DNA of 64,000 nt from Tulasnella sp. 424 (Eukaryota > Basidiomycota > Agaricomycetes > Cantharellales > Tulasnellaceae), in contig WSUB01000012.1 in assembly GCA_019633425.1 (NCBI GenBank), forward strand, positions 214,371 to 278,370, written 5' to 3'. The translations under genes and the position numbers were made by a program. Each line of letters begins with the position of its first letter. Position 1 is the stretch's first letter. Shown here one piece after another: positions 23,763-35,409 of this stretch. Below the pieces are notes generated by a model. It worked only from the letters and a program-made list of their open reading frames with translations, had not been told where the DNA came from and ran no database searches.

Positions 23763-25357
23763 ATGGACGACGAAACTGCATCTCTGTCAAGTGGGACGGT
23801 GTCACGCAGTGAGTCGCCTTTTGGCAATGCTGAGGGTTCAGTTTTAGCACCCAGCAGCCCGGGGACAAGCATTTATTCTTACGCCTCATCAGTCGACAAG
23901 CACCTGGTGCTAAGGGAACTACACGGACGGACAGTGAATAATACGAATGATGTGCGTTGGTCATCTGACGTGGGTGGGAAACGCTGACGGACCCACATTA
24001 CCATCGTTTGCGCTAGAAATATGTGCTGCCGGGTGCCTTTAACTCATACATCTATAAATTGGCTTAGCTAACAAGGAATCACTCATATAGCTGATGGAGA
24101 GGAACATGGTCGGCTGGATATACAGCACGAAATGCTGAAAGCGGCCTTGGGAGGACTTTATGTCCGTCAGGCTGCGCCAGCCGTCCGCCGCGCACTGGCA
24201 TTTAGGAAAGACGGAGACCCTAATTTAATATTGGACATTGGAACCGGGAGTGGTTGTTGGGTTATCGATATGGCCAAGCAGTACCCTCACGCAGAGGCCA
24301 TTGGCATGGACCTCGCCCCACCTAATTTCGCTTCGTGAGTTCTCTGTTCTTCATCAAAACGACGAGGAGCATGATAACTCAATAACTTGCCTAGCCCTCC
24401 TCCATCGAACACTCGGTTCGAGTGTGACGACGCTAATCATGGGTTAACTCAATATTTCCCAGAATCGTTCGACGTGGTCCATTGCCGCTGTATCACCATA
24501 GGGATTACCGACTATCACAGCCTCTTAAAACAAGCGTATAATGTGCTTCGACCAGGCGGAGTTCTACTTACTGTAGACTGTGACATGGTGGTGTACGACG
24601 AGAATCAGGAGCCGATTGTCGCTATGAATGAGGATGAGCCGGTGAGTTGTATCTACTGTCACCAAGTCAGCCGACCTCTTAATTTGCCTAACTCGACAGG
24701 GATTCTCATGGCTGAACCTTGTAGTATCCACGTCAATACAAGCGATCGTCGTGAGTCCGAATGAAGTTCGGTTTTGGCAAATCTTTTTCATTACATTGCT
24801 GCATTGTGTAGAGTCGCAGTCCGGGTGCGAAAGACTACATCCATACTTCAAGGTGGATCAAGGAGATGGAGGAGAACGATTCCCCTTGGGATGAATATGG
24901 TGAGCGCGTTGTCTGGGTGCCAGTCGGGCCATGGACCAAAGAACGTACGTTTCGACGGATTTTTTCCTGTTTACATTCCAAATTGTTAATCGGGTTGGAT
25001 TTACGTTCGCAGTGCAAGAAGATCGCGTCAACCGGCACCAGTTCATCGCTGCCCAACTCATGCAAGAGGACTTTGCGGGTATCGGGGCAACCCTCCGCCC
25101 TCTCCTCTTAGCTTCTGGGAATTCCCCGGAAACGGTCGACAGGTGGATTCATGAACAGGAGGCAGAAGTGAGGGGGATGAATGCCAAGATATACATCAAG
25201 GTTTGTAATATTGAGCTCTTCTCTCAGTTGTCGTGGATGCTTAGCTGACACTTTCTGTTGCGGATTGCAGTGGATTTGCAACTGGGCCGTCAAAAAAAGA
25301 GCCCCCGCCAGCCCCACAAGTGAGAATCCTGAGCCGGAGCTGCCTTCAGAGGCTTAG
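23763..25357 (+). CDS. SAM-dependent methyltransferase copy P3 (reference model of the array)
   Basis: A class I (Rossmann-fold) methyltransferase of the LaeA-like/Methyltransf_25 type; the acceptor is unknown. The exons I derive are 23763-23951, 24017-24032, 24091-24334, 24395-24641, 24700-24750, 24812-24944, 25013-25200 and 25271-25357: 385 codons, 384 residues, all phases consistent. Order of parts: Ser-rich N-terminus with SRSESPF and SIYSYASSVDKH (1-63); KYVLPG; EEHGRLDIQHEMLKAALGG; motif I LDIGTGSGCW (SAM glycine loop); IGMDLAPPN (acidic ribose-binding residue); FECDDANHGL; FDVVHCRCITIG; LRPGGVLLTVDCD (beta-4/5 region); GFSWLN; VWVPVGPWTKER; a helical segment QLMQEDFAGIGATLRPLLL; and C-terminal WICNWAVKKR with a PEPELPSEA tail. 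No signal peptide or membrane helix is seen, so it is probably cytosolic or nuclear. Confidence 0.87.
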
Positions 25358-26703
25358 CGACCACTACCCGATGTTACCTTAAGCGGAGCTGGACTCAATG
25401 AGTACGGTTCTGTGTCCTATTTTAGTTTTTCGCTCATAAAGGGAGTATGTGACTAAGATTCGTTGCGGGCCTTTGTGAATGATGTCGAGGTGTTTCCCCG
25501 CTGCCTCGTTCCACGAGTTGAGAGCAGAAAGAAGCACAGGGTGTGCTGAGGGTGACATCCAGAGTTCACCTTTACAAAACCCGGTTTCGGTCAGCAAGAA
25601 CCTTCGTAAATCCTCGAAGCTGAGAAGCCGGCGGGGAAAATCATTGAGCCATTTCCTACTTGGTGTCCTTCCGATCTTCTCAGAACCTCCTCGGAAGACT
25701 TTCCCTGGCCTTTTCCTCGAGTTCAGACAATCACGCCACAGGGTTTCCACGTCAGGTGCGGGCATCGTTGTCGAACGGCCCGAATGGCGGAACGGCTGGG
25801 AGGATTGCCATGTAGGGATTTCGGGTCAGCGACTAGTAAAACGCAGAGTAGGATTTCGCTACCCTCTACTCGCAGAGCCGTCTCGCAGATTGATCGGCGG
25901 TGGAGCTTTCAGTCGGACTACCGTTAACCGGGCATGAGCGGCCCCTGAGAGAAAAGTCGAGAGCAAGCAATTCCTTGATCCCTGCAGGTTCTGTATAACG
26001 ACATATCGTCGAAGCTGGTAAGCCGGAGCTTACGATGCCAGTTGGCTCGATGAAGTTCCGATAAAAATGACCCGCTCCAAGATGGAAGTCGGGTTACCTT
26101 TTGCTGGATACAGCGAGTGGACTTGCAACTGCGCTATGAAGAGAAGATGATACCACCCGACCTTTCCAACAACAGAATAACAGGCGTCTGGGCTCCCGTT
26201 GATCATCTCCCAGGTGGGCGAGTACTTGCATCCGCAAGCTATTTAGTCAGACGAGATAGGGGGCGAATCCCCCAATGTGTAACTCTTAAACTTGGTAACT
26301 ACAACTGATAATCGTATCAAGTCATGTTTCCGCAACCCATTAGTGCAATAATCGCTATCGTAGCCGGCGGGGGAGTTAACCCCAAGACTTCATCGAATCG
26401 ACGACTCTGGCGTTTTGGCTTATTTCCGGCTGTCTTCTCCGATATAGGGGCTGGGGGTGAGAAGGCCGTTGGAACCTTGACTAGCTTATTCCCAACCGTC
26501 CACTGCATCTTGCTCCTTTTAGTTACATCGAGGATGTTAGAACTAAACTCACCAATTCCAAATACTTCGTCAGAAGCCTTTTCATTTTATTATATACACT
26601 ACCCTCTGTCACGAGACGGAGGCTTTCGCTCCACTGCCTGCCGTAATTTCGCCTTGCCCTTCTCTCTCTCCTTTTCGTCCACAAGTCCGCAACTGCCATA
26701 TGC
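25358..26703. repeat. Intergenic duplication debris P3/P4 with promoter of P4
   Basis: Three parts. First, 25379-25765 has a 128-codon minus-strand open frame (SALNSWNEAAGKHLDI, FRGGSEKIGRTPSRKW) whose DNA recurs in decayed form after P4-P7. Second, a relic runs from about 25970, ending with an orphan methyltransferase last exon at 26118-26150. Third, the promoter block: shared element near 26456 (AGAAGGCCGTTGGAACC) and CTTCGTCAGAAG (26565-26576). No intact gene is supported. Confidence 0.6.
26118..26150 (+). pseudogene. Orphan methyltransferase last exon
   Basis: The plus strand reads W T C N C A M K R R stop, matching the last exon of P2 (WICNWAVKKK stop) with no upstream exons. The preceding bases look like decayed intron 7 and the following bases match the 3' flank of P2. 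It is a footprint of an ancestral gene end trapped at a duplication junction. Confidence 0.7.
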
Positions 26704-28121
26704 ATGGAGGAAGAAACCCGCATCCCATTCAACCGGGATGGTATCACGTGGTGAGTCGCCTATTGGTCATGCTGGGGGTTCAGTTTTCGCACCTAGCAGC
26801 CCCGGGACCAGCGTTTATTCTTACGCTCCATCGGTCGACAAGCATTTGGCACTAGGGGAGCTACTCGGAAGGATATTAAACAATACAAATGACGTGCGTT
26901 TGTCATCTGATGTCGATGAGGAATGCTGACGTAGATATCACACATTCCTCCCCGCCCTATCGTTGCACTAGAAATATGTACTACCAGGTGCTTTTGCCTC
27001 GTATTTATATTAGCGAGAACAGTTGACCAAGGTCTTCTTTGAATAGCTGATGGAGAGGAACATAGCCGGCTGGATGTACATCACGAGATGTTGAAAGCAG
27101 CCTTGGGAGGACTCTGTATTCGTCAAGCAGCGCCTGCCGTCCGCCGCGCGCTGACATTCCGGAAAGACGGGGACCCGAATTTAATACTAGACATTGGAAC
27201 CGGGAGTGGCTATTGGGTTATCGATATGGCCAAGCAGTACCCTCACGCAGAGGCCACTGGCATGGGCCTCGCCCCGCCTAATTTCGCTTCGTGAGTTCTC
27301 GGCTTCACCAGAACGACAGAGAGCTCAATAAAACATTGAACTACCTAGACCTCCCCCAACGAACACTCGATTCGAGTGTGACGACGCGAATCATGACTTG
27401 TCGCAGCATTTCCCGGAATCATTCGACGTGGTGCATCATCATGGGGGCGAGCTCTTAAATTGACAAACTGAACAGTGATGAATCCTGTGATATCCACGTC
27501 AATCCAAGCCGACGTCGTAAGTCTAGAGAACGTTCGCTTTGGGCAAATCATGTGAATGTGTTGCTATACATCTAGAAACGCAATCCAAATGCGAAGGACT
27601 ACCTCCATACCTCAACGTGGATCAAGGAGATGGGAGGGGACGATTGCCCTTGGGAGGATTATGGCGAACGCGTTGCTTGGATCCCGCTAGGGCCGTGGAC
27701 CACAGAACGCTCGTTTCAATAACCTTTTCTCCTAGTTTTGTATCAAAATCTTGATCGTGTCAAGTTTATGCTTACAGTCCAAGGAGACCGCGTCAACCGG
27801 CGCGAGTGCATCGCTGCCCAACTTCAAGTAGAGGACTTTGCGGGCATAGGGGCATCAATCGGACCTCTCCTCTTGGCTTCTGGGAGCCACGAGGAAACGG
27901 GTGACAGGTATATCCGTGAACAGGAGGCAGAAGTGACGGAGATGAAAGCCAAAATATACATCAAGGCTGGAATATCTGGCTCCTTTCTTTTTGTCGTGGA
28001 CGCTTAGCTGCACCTCTTCTGTCGCGGATTGCAGTGGCTTTGCAACGGGGCCGTAAAGAAAAGATCTTCAGCCACTCCCACAAATGAGAAACCGAAGCCA
28101 GAGCTCGTTTCACAAGTTTAG
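26704..28121 (+). pseudogene. Methyltransferase copy P4, pseudogene
   Basis: Broken at several points. One extra C after the fifth codon shifts exon 1 and leads to TGA at SRSESP; the correct frame (PASHSTGMVSRGESPIG) continues without the start. The SAM exon (about 27045-27290) reads through with LDIGTGSGYW, but motif II is TGMGLAPPN: the acidic ribose-binding Asp is Gly. Exon 4 starts normally (RFECDDANHDLSQHFPESFD), then a deletion of roughly 200 bases removes the LRPGGVLL strand and the exon 5 start, and a stop follows. Exons 6-8 remain (AWIPLGPWTTER; WLCNGAVKKR); the donor after exon 7 is GC. It cannot make a working enzyme. Confidence 0.85.
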
Positions 28122-29812
28122 AGAACACTGCCCGACGTCACCTTAAGCAGAGCTGAACTCCTGCGTCTTATTTGGTTGCTCAGTGATAATGGGAGGATGT
28201 GACTGATAGTATCTGCGCGCTAAGCGCTCATGGAATGCGCCGCAAGGTTATCCAGAGTTCAACTTTACCAAACCCCTGTGCCGGTCGGCAAGAATTTCCG
28301 TAAGTCGTCGAATCGAAAGAAGACGGCGTGAAAACCACGAGCTATTCCTTCTCGGTGTCCTTCCGATCTTCTCAGCCCATTTATCCTCGAGCTCAAGCAA
28401 TCGCGTCACAGGGTTCCCTAATTAACCGGAACGGGCAGCGCTGTCGAACGGCCCGAGGGAGAGGATGCCTGCATGTGGGGATTTGGGCTCAGAGGTTAGT
28501 AAAACGCAGAGCGAGCACCTGAGGGGCGACACTTGTACTTCGAATCACAGGGCATCTCCTAATAGAGCTATTTTGAACCAAGCAAACCGCAACGCACAAA
28601 AGCTGAGAACCAAAGAGCAACAATTTATTAATATGGTTACCCTCGCTCGCAAAGCCCCCTCGCCGATCAATCTGCGGTGGACCTTTCGGTTGGCCACCTT
28701 ATTTGGGCACGAGCAGCTGCCAGTCACTGTTCACTGGCAGTTTATATGGGGAAGGTTCTGACCCGTATCTGTTGCCCTTCTCCGTCACTTCTCGATGGCC
28801 TCAAATTCTGTTTAGAAAACGGAGAGGCCAGGAGGATTGAGTTGCATGAAGACAAGCTGAGAAAAGTAAAGGTGAGCATAACGCCCGCAAAATGGAGGAC
28901 TCATACCACGTTTTCGCCTATGTAATGACAGCTCGCCGTTGCCGTATGGGTGTACAATCAGCTAGCGAGCAAGAGCGCCTCAGGTCCCATGTCTAAATCA
29001 TTCCCTAGCTTTCGAATGCTGCGTAGAGTATCTTAACCTCCGGGTTGGCCGTGCAGCCGCTTTGATCAACCAATCTCTTCATCCCCGCAGATTCCGTGTA
29101 ATGAAAGAATCTCGACGTTAGTACTAGTATGCTGGAGTTGACCATGCCCGTTGGGTGGACGGAGTTCCCACAAAATGACCGCATCGGGTCATCTTATCTG
29201 TGCTTGGCGCAACTACTGAATTTGCAATTGGGATGTGAAGGGACCAACAGTAAAAAGACAGGCTTCTGGGCTCTCGTCATTTACCTGGTGAACACGCGCC
29301 TTGGCTATGTATTCCTATGAGATAGGGGCCAAATCCTCTGCCTATATCCCCCAAATCCGGCACCCACCACTGGTAATCACATCAATTCATTGCTTTGAGA
29401 AAGCTCTATCCTTAGCAGGACAATTGTTGCTATCGTACTCCGACGAAGGAATTGACAACAAGAACGAACTCACTGGCATTGCTCGGCTACTGTGGCGTTT
29501 GGTTTAATTCCGGTGAACGGGTTGTCTTCTCCGGGAACAGGGGCTGAGATGAGAACGCCGTTGGAACCTTGACCATAGGATTCTTATCCCTCCACTTGAG
29601 CCGCTTTTGCTCCTTTCAGTGACGGAGAGGCTATTATAACCTCTTCTCACCGATCATAAACCCTTCTTTTTGTTACACTATGACGCCCTCGGCCACAAGA
29701 CGGAAATCCGGATCCCTTTCACGGTCGACCTTGACCCACAATCCGTTTGCTCACTTTTCCATTATAATCTCACCCTCTTTCGCTTTCTATCTCTCCTAGT
29801 CTCTCAGCTGCC
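28122..29812. repeat. Intergenic duplication debris P4/P5 with promoter of P5
   Basis: The longest debris block (1.7 kb). It starts with a decayed copy of the antisense segment seen after P3 (28150-28450) and carries AT-rich DNA shared with the P7/P8 gap (GGTTAGTAAAACGCAGAG near 28494 and near 37505). An orphan last exon at 29217-29240 has its first Trp codon changed to TGA. The promoter block contains GAGAACGCCGTTGGAACC (29551). The CTTCT palindrome is degraded here (CCCTTCTTTTTG). No gene is supported. Confidence 0.55.
29217..29240 (+). pseudogene. Orphan methyltransferase last exon, decayed
   Basis: Bases TGAATTTGCAATTGGGATGT align with the WICNWAV codons of intact copies, with the first TGG now TGA. 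It is followed by CCAACAG as in the P2 3' flank. This is the same kind of footprint as at 26118. Confidence 0.6.
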
Positions 29813-31425
29813 ATGGAGGAAGAAGCTGAATCTCAGTCGAGTGGGGCAGTGTCACGTAGTGAGTCGCCAGTTGGTGATGCTGAAAGTTCGGTTTTAGGAC
29901 CGGGAAGCGCAGGGACGAGCGTCTATTCTTATGCTTCATCGGTCGACAAGCATATGGTGCTAAGAGAGTTACACGGACGGATAGTAAATAATACGAATAA
30001 TGTGCGTGCCATTCCGCCATCGTCCTGGCGTTGCCGGAGAAAGTTGATGCACACACTGTACCTCATCGTCGCGCTAGGCATACATACTTCCAGGTGCCTT
30101 CGACCACTAATTGTACGAGTGAGTATAGCTAACGAAAAAACCATCCACATAGCTGACGGAGAGGAACACGGTCGGCTGGATATACAGCACGAGATGCTGA
30201 AGGCTGCCCTGGGAGGACTATATATCCATCAGGCTGCCCCAGCCGTCCGCCGCGCACTGGCATTCCGAAAAGACGGAGACCCTAATTTAATTCTGGATAT
30301 CGGAACCGGCAGTGGCTGTTGGGTTATCGATATGGCCAAGCAGTACCCTCACGCGGAGGCTATTGGCATGGATCTCGCCCCACCTAATTTCGCTTCGTGA
30401 GTTCTCGGTTCTTCATCAAAACGACAAGGAACATGAGAGCTCAAATAACTCTTGAATCACCTAGCCCTCCTCCACCGAACACTCGGTTCGAGTGTGACGA
30501 CGCTAATCACGGGTTAACTCAGTATTTCCCGGAATCGTTTGACGTGGTCCATTGCCGCTGTATCACTATCGGGATTGCCAACTACCACGATCTCTTAAAA
30601 CACGCATATAACGTTCTTCGACCAGGCGGTGTTCTATTGACTGTAGACTGTGACATGTTGGTGTACAACGAGAATCAGGAGCCGATTCTCGCTATGAGTG
30701 AGGATAAGCCGGTGCGTTGCACTTACTGTCACCAAGTCAACCGACCGCTTAAATGCCGAACCCAATAGGGATTTTCATGGCTGAACCTTGTAGTATCCAC
30801 CTCAATCCAAGCGGTCGTCGTAAGTCTGAATGAGGTTCGGTTTTGGCAAATCTTTTTGACTGCATTGCGACGTCTAGAATCGCAATCCGGGTGCGAAAGA
30901 CTACCTCCATACTTCAAGGTGGATCAAGGAGATGGGAGAGAACGATTACCCTTGGGAGGAGTATGGTGAGCACGTTTTTTGGGTGCCAATAGGTCCATGG
31001 ACCAAAGAACGTACGTTTCAATGGATTTTTCTCCTTGTTATATTTCGAACTGTTATTGAGGCTAATTTACGTTCACAGTGCAAGGAGATCGCGTCAACCG
31101 GGGCGAGTTCATTGCTGCCCAACTTATGCAAGAAGACTTTTCGAACGTCGGCGCAACGCTCCGTCCTGTCCTCTTGGCTTGTGGGAACCCCGAAGAAACG
31201 GTTGATCTTTGGATTCGTGAACAGGAGGCAGAAGTGAGGGGGATGAAGGCGAAGTTATACCTCAAGGTTCGTAATATTCAGCGCCTTCCTCAGTCGTCGT
31301 GGATGCTTAGCTAACACCTCAACTGTTGCGGATTGCAGTGGATTTGCAACTGGGCCGTTAAGAAACGATCTCCAGCCAGTCCCACAAGTGAGAAACCCGA
31401 GTCGGAGCTCCCTTCGCAAGCTTAG
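29813..31425 (+). CDS. SAM-dependent methyltransferase copy P5
   Basis: Start at 29813 (MEEEAESQSSGAVSRSESPV). Exon 1 ends SVYSYASSVDKHMVLRELHG. The small exon near 30079 codes AYILPG. The SAM exon (about 30153-30396) has EEHGRLDIQHEMLKAALGG, motif I LDIGTGSGCW and motif II AIGMDLAPPN. Exon 4 (about 30463-30711) has RFECDDANHGLTQYFPESFD and LRPGGVLLTVDCD, ending EDKP instead of EDEP. Exon 5 is GFSWLNLVVSTSIQAVV. Exon 6 begins NRNPGAKDY and ends FWVPIGPWTKER. The helical exon has QLMQEDFSNVGATLRPVLL. The last exon (about 31339-31425) codes WICNWAVKKR and a tail ending PESELPSQA. No break is seen. Confidence 0.84.
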
Positions 31426-32664
31426 CAACCACTTTAAGTGAATGTGTTGCGCCTTATGTTAATCGGTCGTTGATAATGGGAGTGTAGGACTGATACTTCT
31501 TACGTGCATTGGTAAATGTTGTTGAAGTGTGACTTCCCCGAGAATATCTCCCAGTTTTGTCAACGAGTTCCGACCAAGAACTAAACAGGGAACGCTTCAG
31601 AGTATCCAGAGTTCAAATTCACAAAGCACCGCTCCGGTCGGCAATAGTTTCGTCAATCCTTGAAGATAAAGAAGACGGCGAGAAAACCGTTGGGCTGTTT
31701 CTTCTTGGTGCCCTTCCGATCTTCTTAAAACCTCCTGGAGAATGGTTTCCTCGCCTTTCCTCGAACCCCCAGCAGTCACGTTGCAGGGCTCCCCTATCCG
31801 AGACGCACACCGTTATCAAACGACTCAGAGGGAAGAACAGTTGAGAGGGACGCTATGTCGGAATTTCGGGACAGAGTGCAGCTGCTTCAACCAACCCATC
31901 CTTTATCCCTGCAGATTCTGGACAATAACAGAATTTAAAATTGACACACCGGAACTGGCCATGCTTGTTGGGTTGATGAAGCTGGAGAGCAAATGACAAC
32001 TCGCTAGAAATATAAATTGGGTTCATCTCGTCTTTTGCTTGACACAGTGGATTAATAATTCGGTTGTGAAAAAGGGAAGATACTATCTGACTTTCCCAGC
32101 AATAGTAAAACACGCATATGGGCTTCCGTCATATACTGGATGCAAGCTATTTATTACTGGGACAGAGGGGGCGAATGCTTTTACCTGTATCTCCGACATT
32201 CAGTTCTTACCACTGGTAATTGTCTCAACCAAAGCTTCCAGAAAGCTCTATTCCTCAGTACAATAATCGCTATCGCGCCCGACGAAGGAATTGACAACAA
32301 AAACGGACTCACGGGCATTGGCTCGACGAATATGGCGTTTGGTTATTTTCGGTGAACGGTTTGTCTTCTCCGAATAAGTATAGGGGCTGAGGTGAGAACG
32401 CCGTTGGAACCTTGACCAGGGGATTCTTACCCCTCCATTTTGAGCCTCTTTTGCTCCTTTCAGCTACGTCGAGGCTATTGTAGCTCTCTTCACCGATCAC
32501 AGATGCTTCTTTAGAAGATCTTTTGTTGAACTATGACGTCCTCGGCCACGCGACGGAAATCCGGATCCATTCACGGTCGACCTTGATCCACAATCCGTTT
32601 GCTTACTTTTCCATTATAATCTCACACTCTTTCGCCTTTTATCCCTCCCAGTCTCTCAGCTATC
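31426..32664. repeat. Intergenic duplication debris P5/P6 with promoter of P6
   Basis: Contains the decayed antisense segment (about 31430-31830) and an orphan last-exon relic at 32048 preceded by a recognisable intron end (CTTGACACAG). The promoter block has GAGAACGCCGTTGGAACC (about 32394), CTTCTTTAGAAG (32506-32517) and CTATGACGTCCTCGGCCAC. No intact gene is seen. Confidence 0.55.
32048..32080 (+). pseudogene. Orphan methyltransferase last exon
   Basis: Directly after CTTGACACAG the strand reads W I N N S V V K K G R, aligning with WICNWAVKK of intact copies; the stop codon is lost and the frame runs on. The intron-end sequence matches intron 7 of P2, not that of P3-P7. Confidence 0.65.
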
Positions 32665-34292
32665 ATGGAGGAAGAAGCTGGATCTCAGTCAAGTGGGACA
32701 GTATCACGCAGTGAGTCGCCAGTTGGTGATGCTGAAAGTTCGGTTTTAGGACCGGGCAGCCCAGGGACGAGCATTTATTCATATGCTTCATCGGTCGACA
32801 AGCATATGGTGCTAAGAGAGCTACACGGGCGGATAGTGAATAATACGAATAATGTGCGTGCGTCATTTCATTATTATTATGGTTATTTTGGCGTTGCGGG
32901 GGAAAGTTGACGCACACACTGTATCCTATCGTCACGCTAGACATACATACTGCCAGGTGCCTTCGACTCCCAATTATACGAGGGAGTGTAGCTAACGAAG
33001 GAATCATCCGCATAGCCGACGGAGAGGAACACGGTCGGCTGGATATACAGCACGAGATGCTGAAGGCTGTCCTGGGAGGACTATATATCCGTCAAGCTGC
33101 CCCAGCCGTCCGCCGCGCACTGGCATTCCGAAAAGACGGAGACCCTAATTTAATTCTGGACATTGGAACGGGCAGTGGCTGCTGGGTTATCGATATGGCC
33201 AAGCAGTACCCTCACGCGGAGGCCATTGGCATGGACCTCGCCCCACCGAATTTCGCATCGTGAGTTCTCGGTTCTTCATTAAAACGACGAGGAGCGTGAG
33301 AGTTCAATAATGCTTTGATCACCTAGCCCTCCTCCATCGAACACTCGGTTCGAGTGTGACGACGCTAATCATGGGTTAACTCAATATTTCCCGGAATCGT
33401 TCGACGTGGTCCATTGCCGTTGCATCACTATGGGGGTTACAGACTACCACAGCCTTTTAAAGCATGCATATAACGTTCTTCGACCAGGAGGAGTTCTATT
33501 AACGGTCGACTGTGACATGACGGTGTACGGCGAGAACCAGGAGCCTTTCCCGGTCTTGAAGGAGGGCGAGCCGGTGCGTTCCTATTCACTGTCACCCACT
33601 CGACGGACATCTTAGATTGCCAAACCCGATAGGGATTTTCATGGATGAATTTTGTAGTATCCACGGGACTCCAAGCGGCCTTCGTAAGTCCAAAGGAGAT
33701 TCGGTTTGCCAAACTCTCCAACCGCATCGCTATCCATCTAGAATCGCAACTCCAATGCGAAAGACTACCTTCATACTTCGAAGTGGATTAAGGAGATGGG
33801 AGAGGACGATTGCCCTTGGGAGGAGTACGGCGAACGCGTATTTTGGGTACCGCAAGGGCCATGGACCAAAGAACGTGCGTTCACCAACTTGTTCTCCCGG
33901 TTACATATCAGAGTATGAAACGTGTCGGGTTCACGCTCATAGTGCAAGGAGACCGCGTCAACCGGCGCGAGTTCATCGCTGCCCAACTCGAACAAGAGGA
34001 CTTCGCGGGTCTAGGCGCAACACTCCGCCCTCTCCTATTGGCTTCTGGGAACCCCGAGGAAACGGTTGACAGGTGGATTCGTGAAATGGAGGCAGAAGTG
34101 AGGGGGATGAAGGCCAAGATATACATCAAGGTTTGTAATATTCAGCGCCTTCCTCAGTTGTGATGAAATCTTAGCTAACATCTCTCCTCTTGCGGATTGC
34201 AGTGGATTTGCAACTGGGCCGTTAAGAAACGATCTCCAGACAGTTCCACAAGTGAGAAACCCGAGTCAAATTTCCCTTCGCAACCACCTTAA
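32665..34292 (+). CDS. SAM-dependent methyltransferase copy P6
   Basis: Start at 32665 (MEEEAGSQSSGTVSRSESPV). Exon 1 ends SIYSYASSVDKHMVLRELHG. The small exon near 32938 codes TYILPG. The SAM exon (about 33016-33259) has EEHGRLDIQHEMLKAVLGG, motif I LDIGTGSGCW and motif II AIGMDLAPPN. Exon 4 (about 33326-33573) has CRCITMGVTDY, LRPGGVLLTVDCD and the variant end VLKEGEP. Exon 5 is GFSWMNFVVSTGLQAAF. Exon 6 ends FWVPQGPWTKER (Gln before GPW). The helical exon has QLEQEDFAGLGATLRPLLL. The last exon (34202-34292) codes WICNWAVKKR and a tail ending NFPSQPP. It is closest to P5 in the N-terminal half and to P7 in the C-terminal half. Confidence 0.84.
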
Positions 34293-35409
34293 GTGAATCT
34301 GAACTGTATACGTGGGGCCTGCGCCTTATTTTGGTTAGTCGTTGATAATGGGAGTGTAGAACTGAATTCGTTACGTGCATCATGATTAGTAATGGTGTTG
34401 AGGTGTGCATCCGCGAGAATATCTCCCCCGATTTTGGTCAATGAGTTCTGATCAAGAACTAAACATAGAACGCTGCAGCGTACCCAGAGTTCCGGTCGGC
34501 AATAGTTTCATCAATCCCCGAAGCGAAAGAAGACGGCGAGAAAACCGTTGGGCCGTTCCTTCTTGGTGCCCTTCCGATCTTCTCAAAACCTCTTCAGGAG
34601 TCACGCCACAAGGCTCCCTTATCCGAAACGCACACCATTGTCGAACGGCCCGGAGGGCAGAACGTTTGAGAGGGGTGCCATGTCGGACTTTGGAGACAGA
34701 GTGCAGTTGCTTCAACCAACCAATCCTTTATCCCTGCAGATTCTGGACAATGACAAAATCTCGCAGTTGGTACACCGGAACTGCCCATGCTCGTTGGGTC
34801 GAGGGAGTTCCAGCAAGAACGCTAGTTCGCCAGAAATTCAAATTGGGTTCATCTCGTCTTTTTCTGACGAAAACACGCATCTGGACTCCCGTCATCTGCT
34901 GGATGCAAGCTATTTATTACTGGGACAGAGGGAGCAAAGTCCTTACTTGTACCTCCTAAATTTGGTTCTTACCGCTAAAAATTGTCTCAATCAATACTCC
35001 CAGAAAGCTCTATATATCCCTCAGTACGACAATCGTTATCGTACCCGACGAAGGAATTGATAACAAAAACGGACTTCATCGACTCGGTGGCGTTAGGCTT
35101 GTTTCGTGAGCGGGTTATCTTCTCCGGATATAGGGGCTGAGGTGAGAACGCCGTTGAAATCTGGACCAGAGGATTCTTAAACCTCCACTTTGCGCCTCTT
35201 TTGCTCGTTTCAGTTCCGTCGACGCTATTAAAGCTCACTTCGCCGATCACACAAATGCTTCTTGAGAAGCCTTTTCATTCCACTATGACGGTCTCGGCCA
35301 CAAGAGGAAGATCTGGATTCCTTCACGGTCGACTTTGATCTACAGTCCTCTCTCACCTTTATAATCTCAGCCTCTTTCGCCTTTTATCTCTTCCAGTGTC
35401 TCAGCCGTA
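34293..35409. repeat. Intergenic duplication debris P6/P7 with promoter of P7
   Basis: The antisense segment recurs (about 34400-34715; minus-strand frame of 87 codons). TTTATCCCTGCAG begins the relic block near 34727. The orphan last exon seen in other gaps is deleted here: TCATCTCGTCTTTTTCTGAC is joined directly to downstream DNA. The promoter block has GAGAACGCCGTTG (about 35144) and CTTCTTGAGAAG (35258-35269). No gene is supported. Confidence 0.55.
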
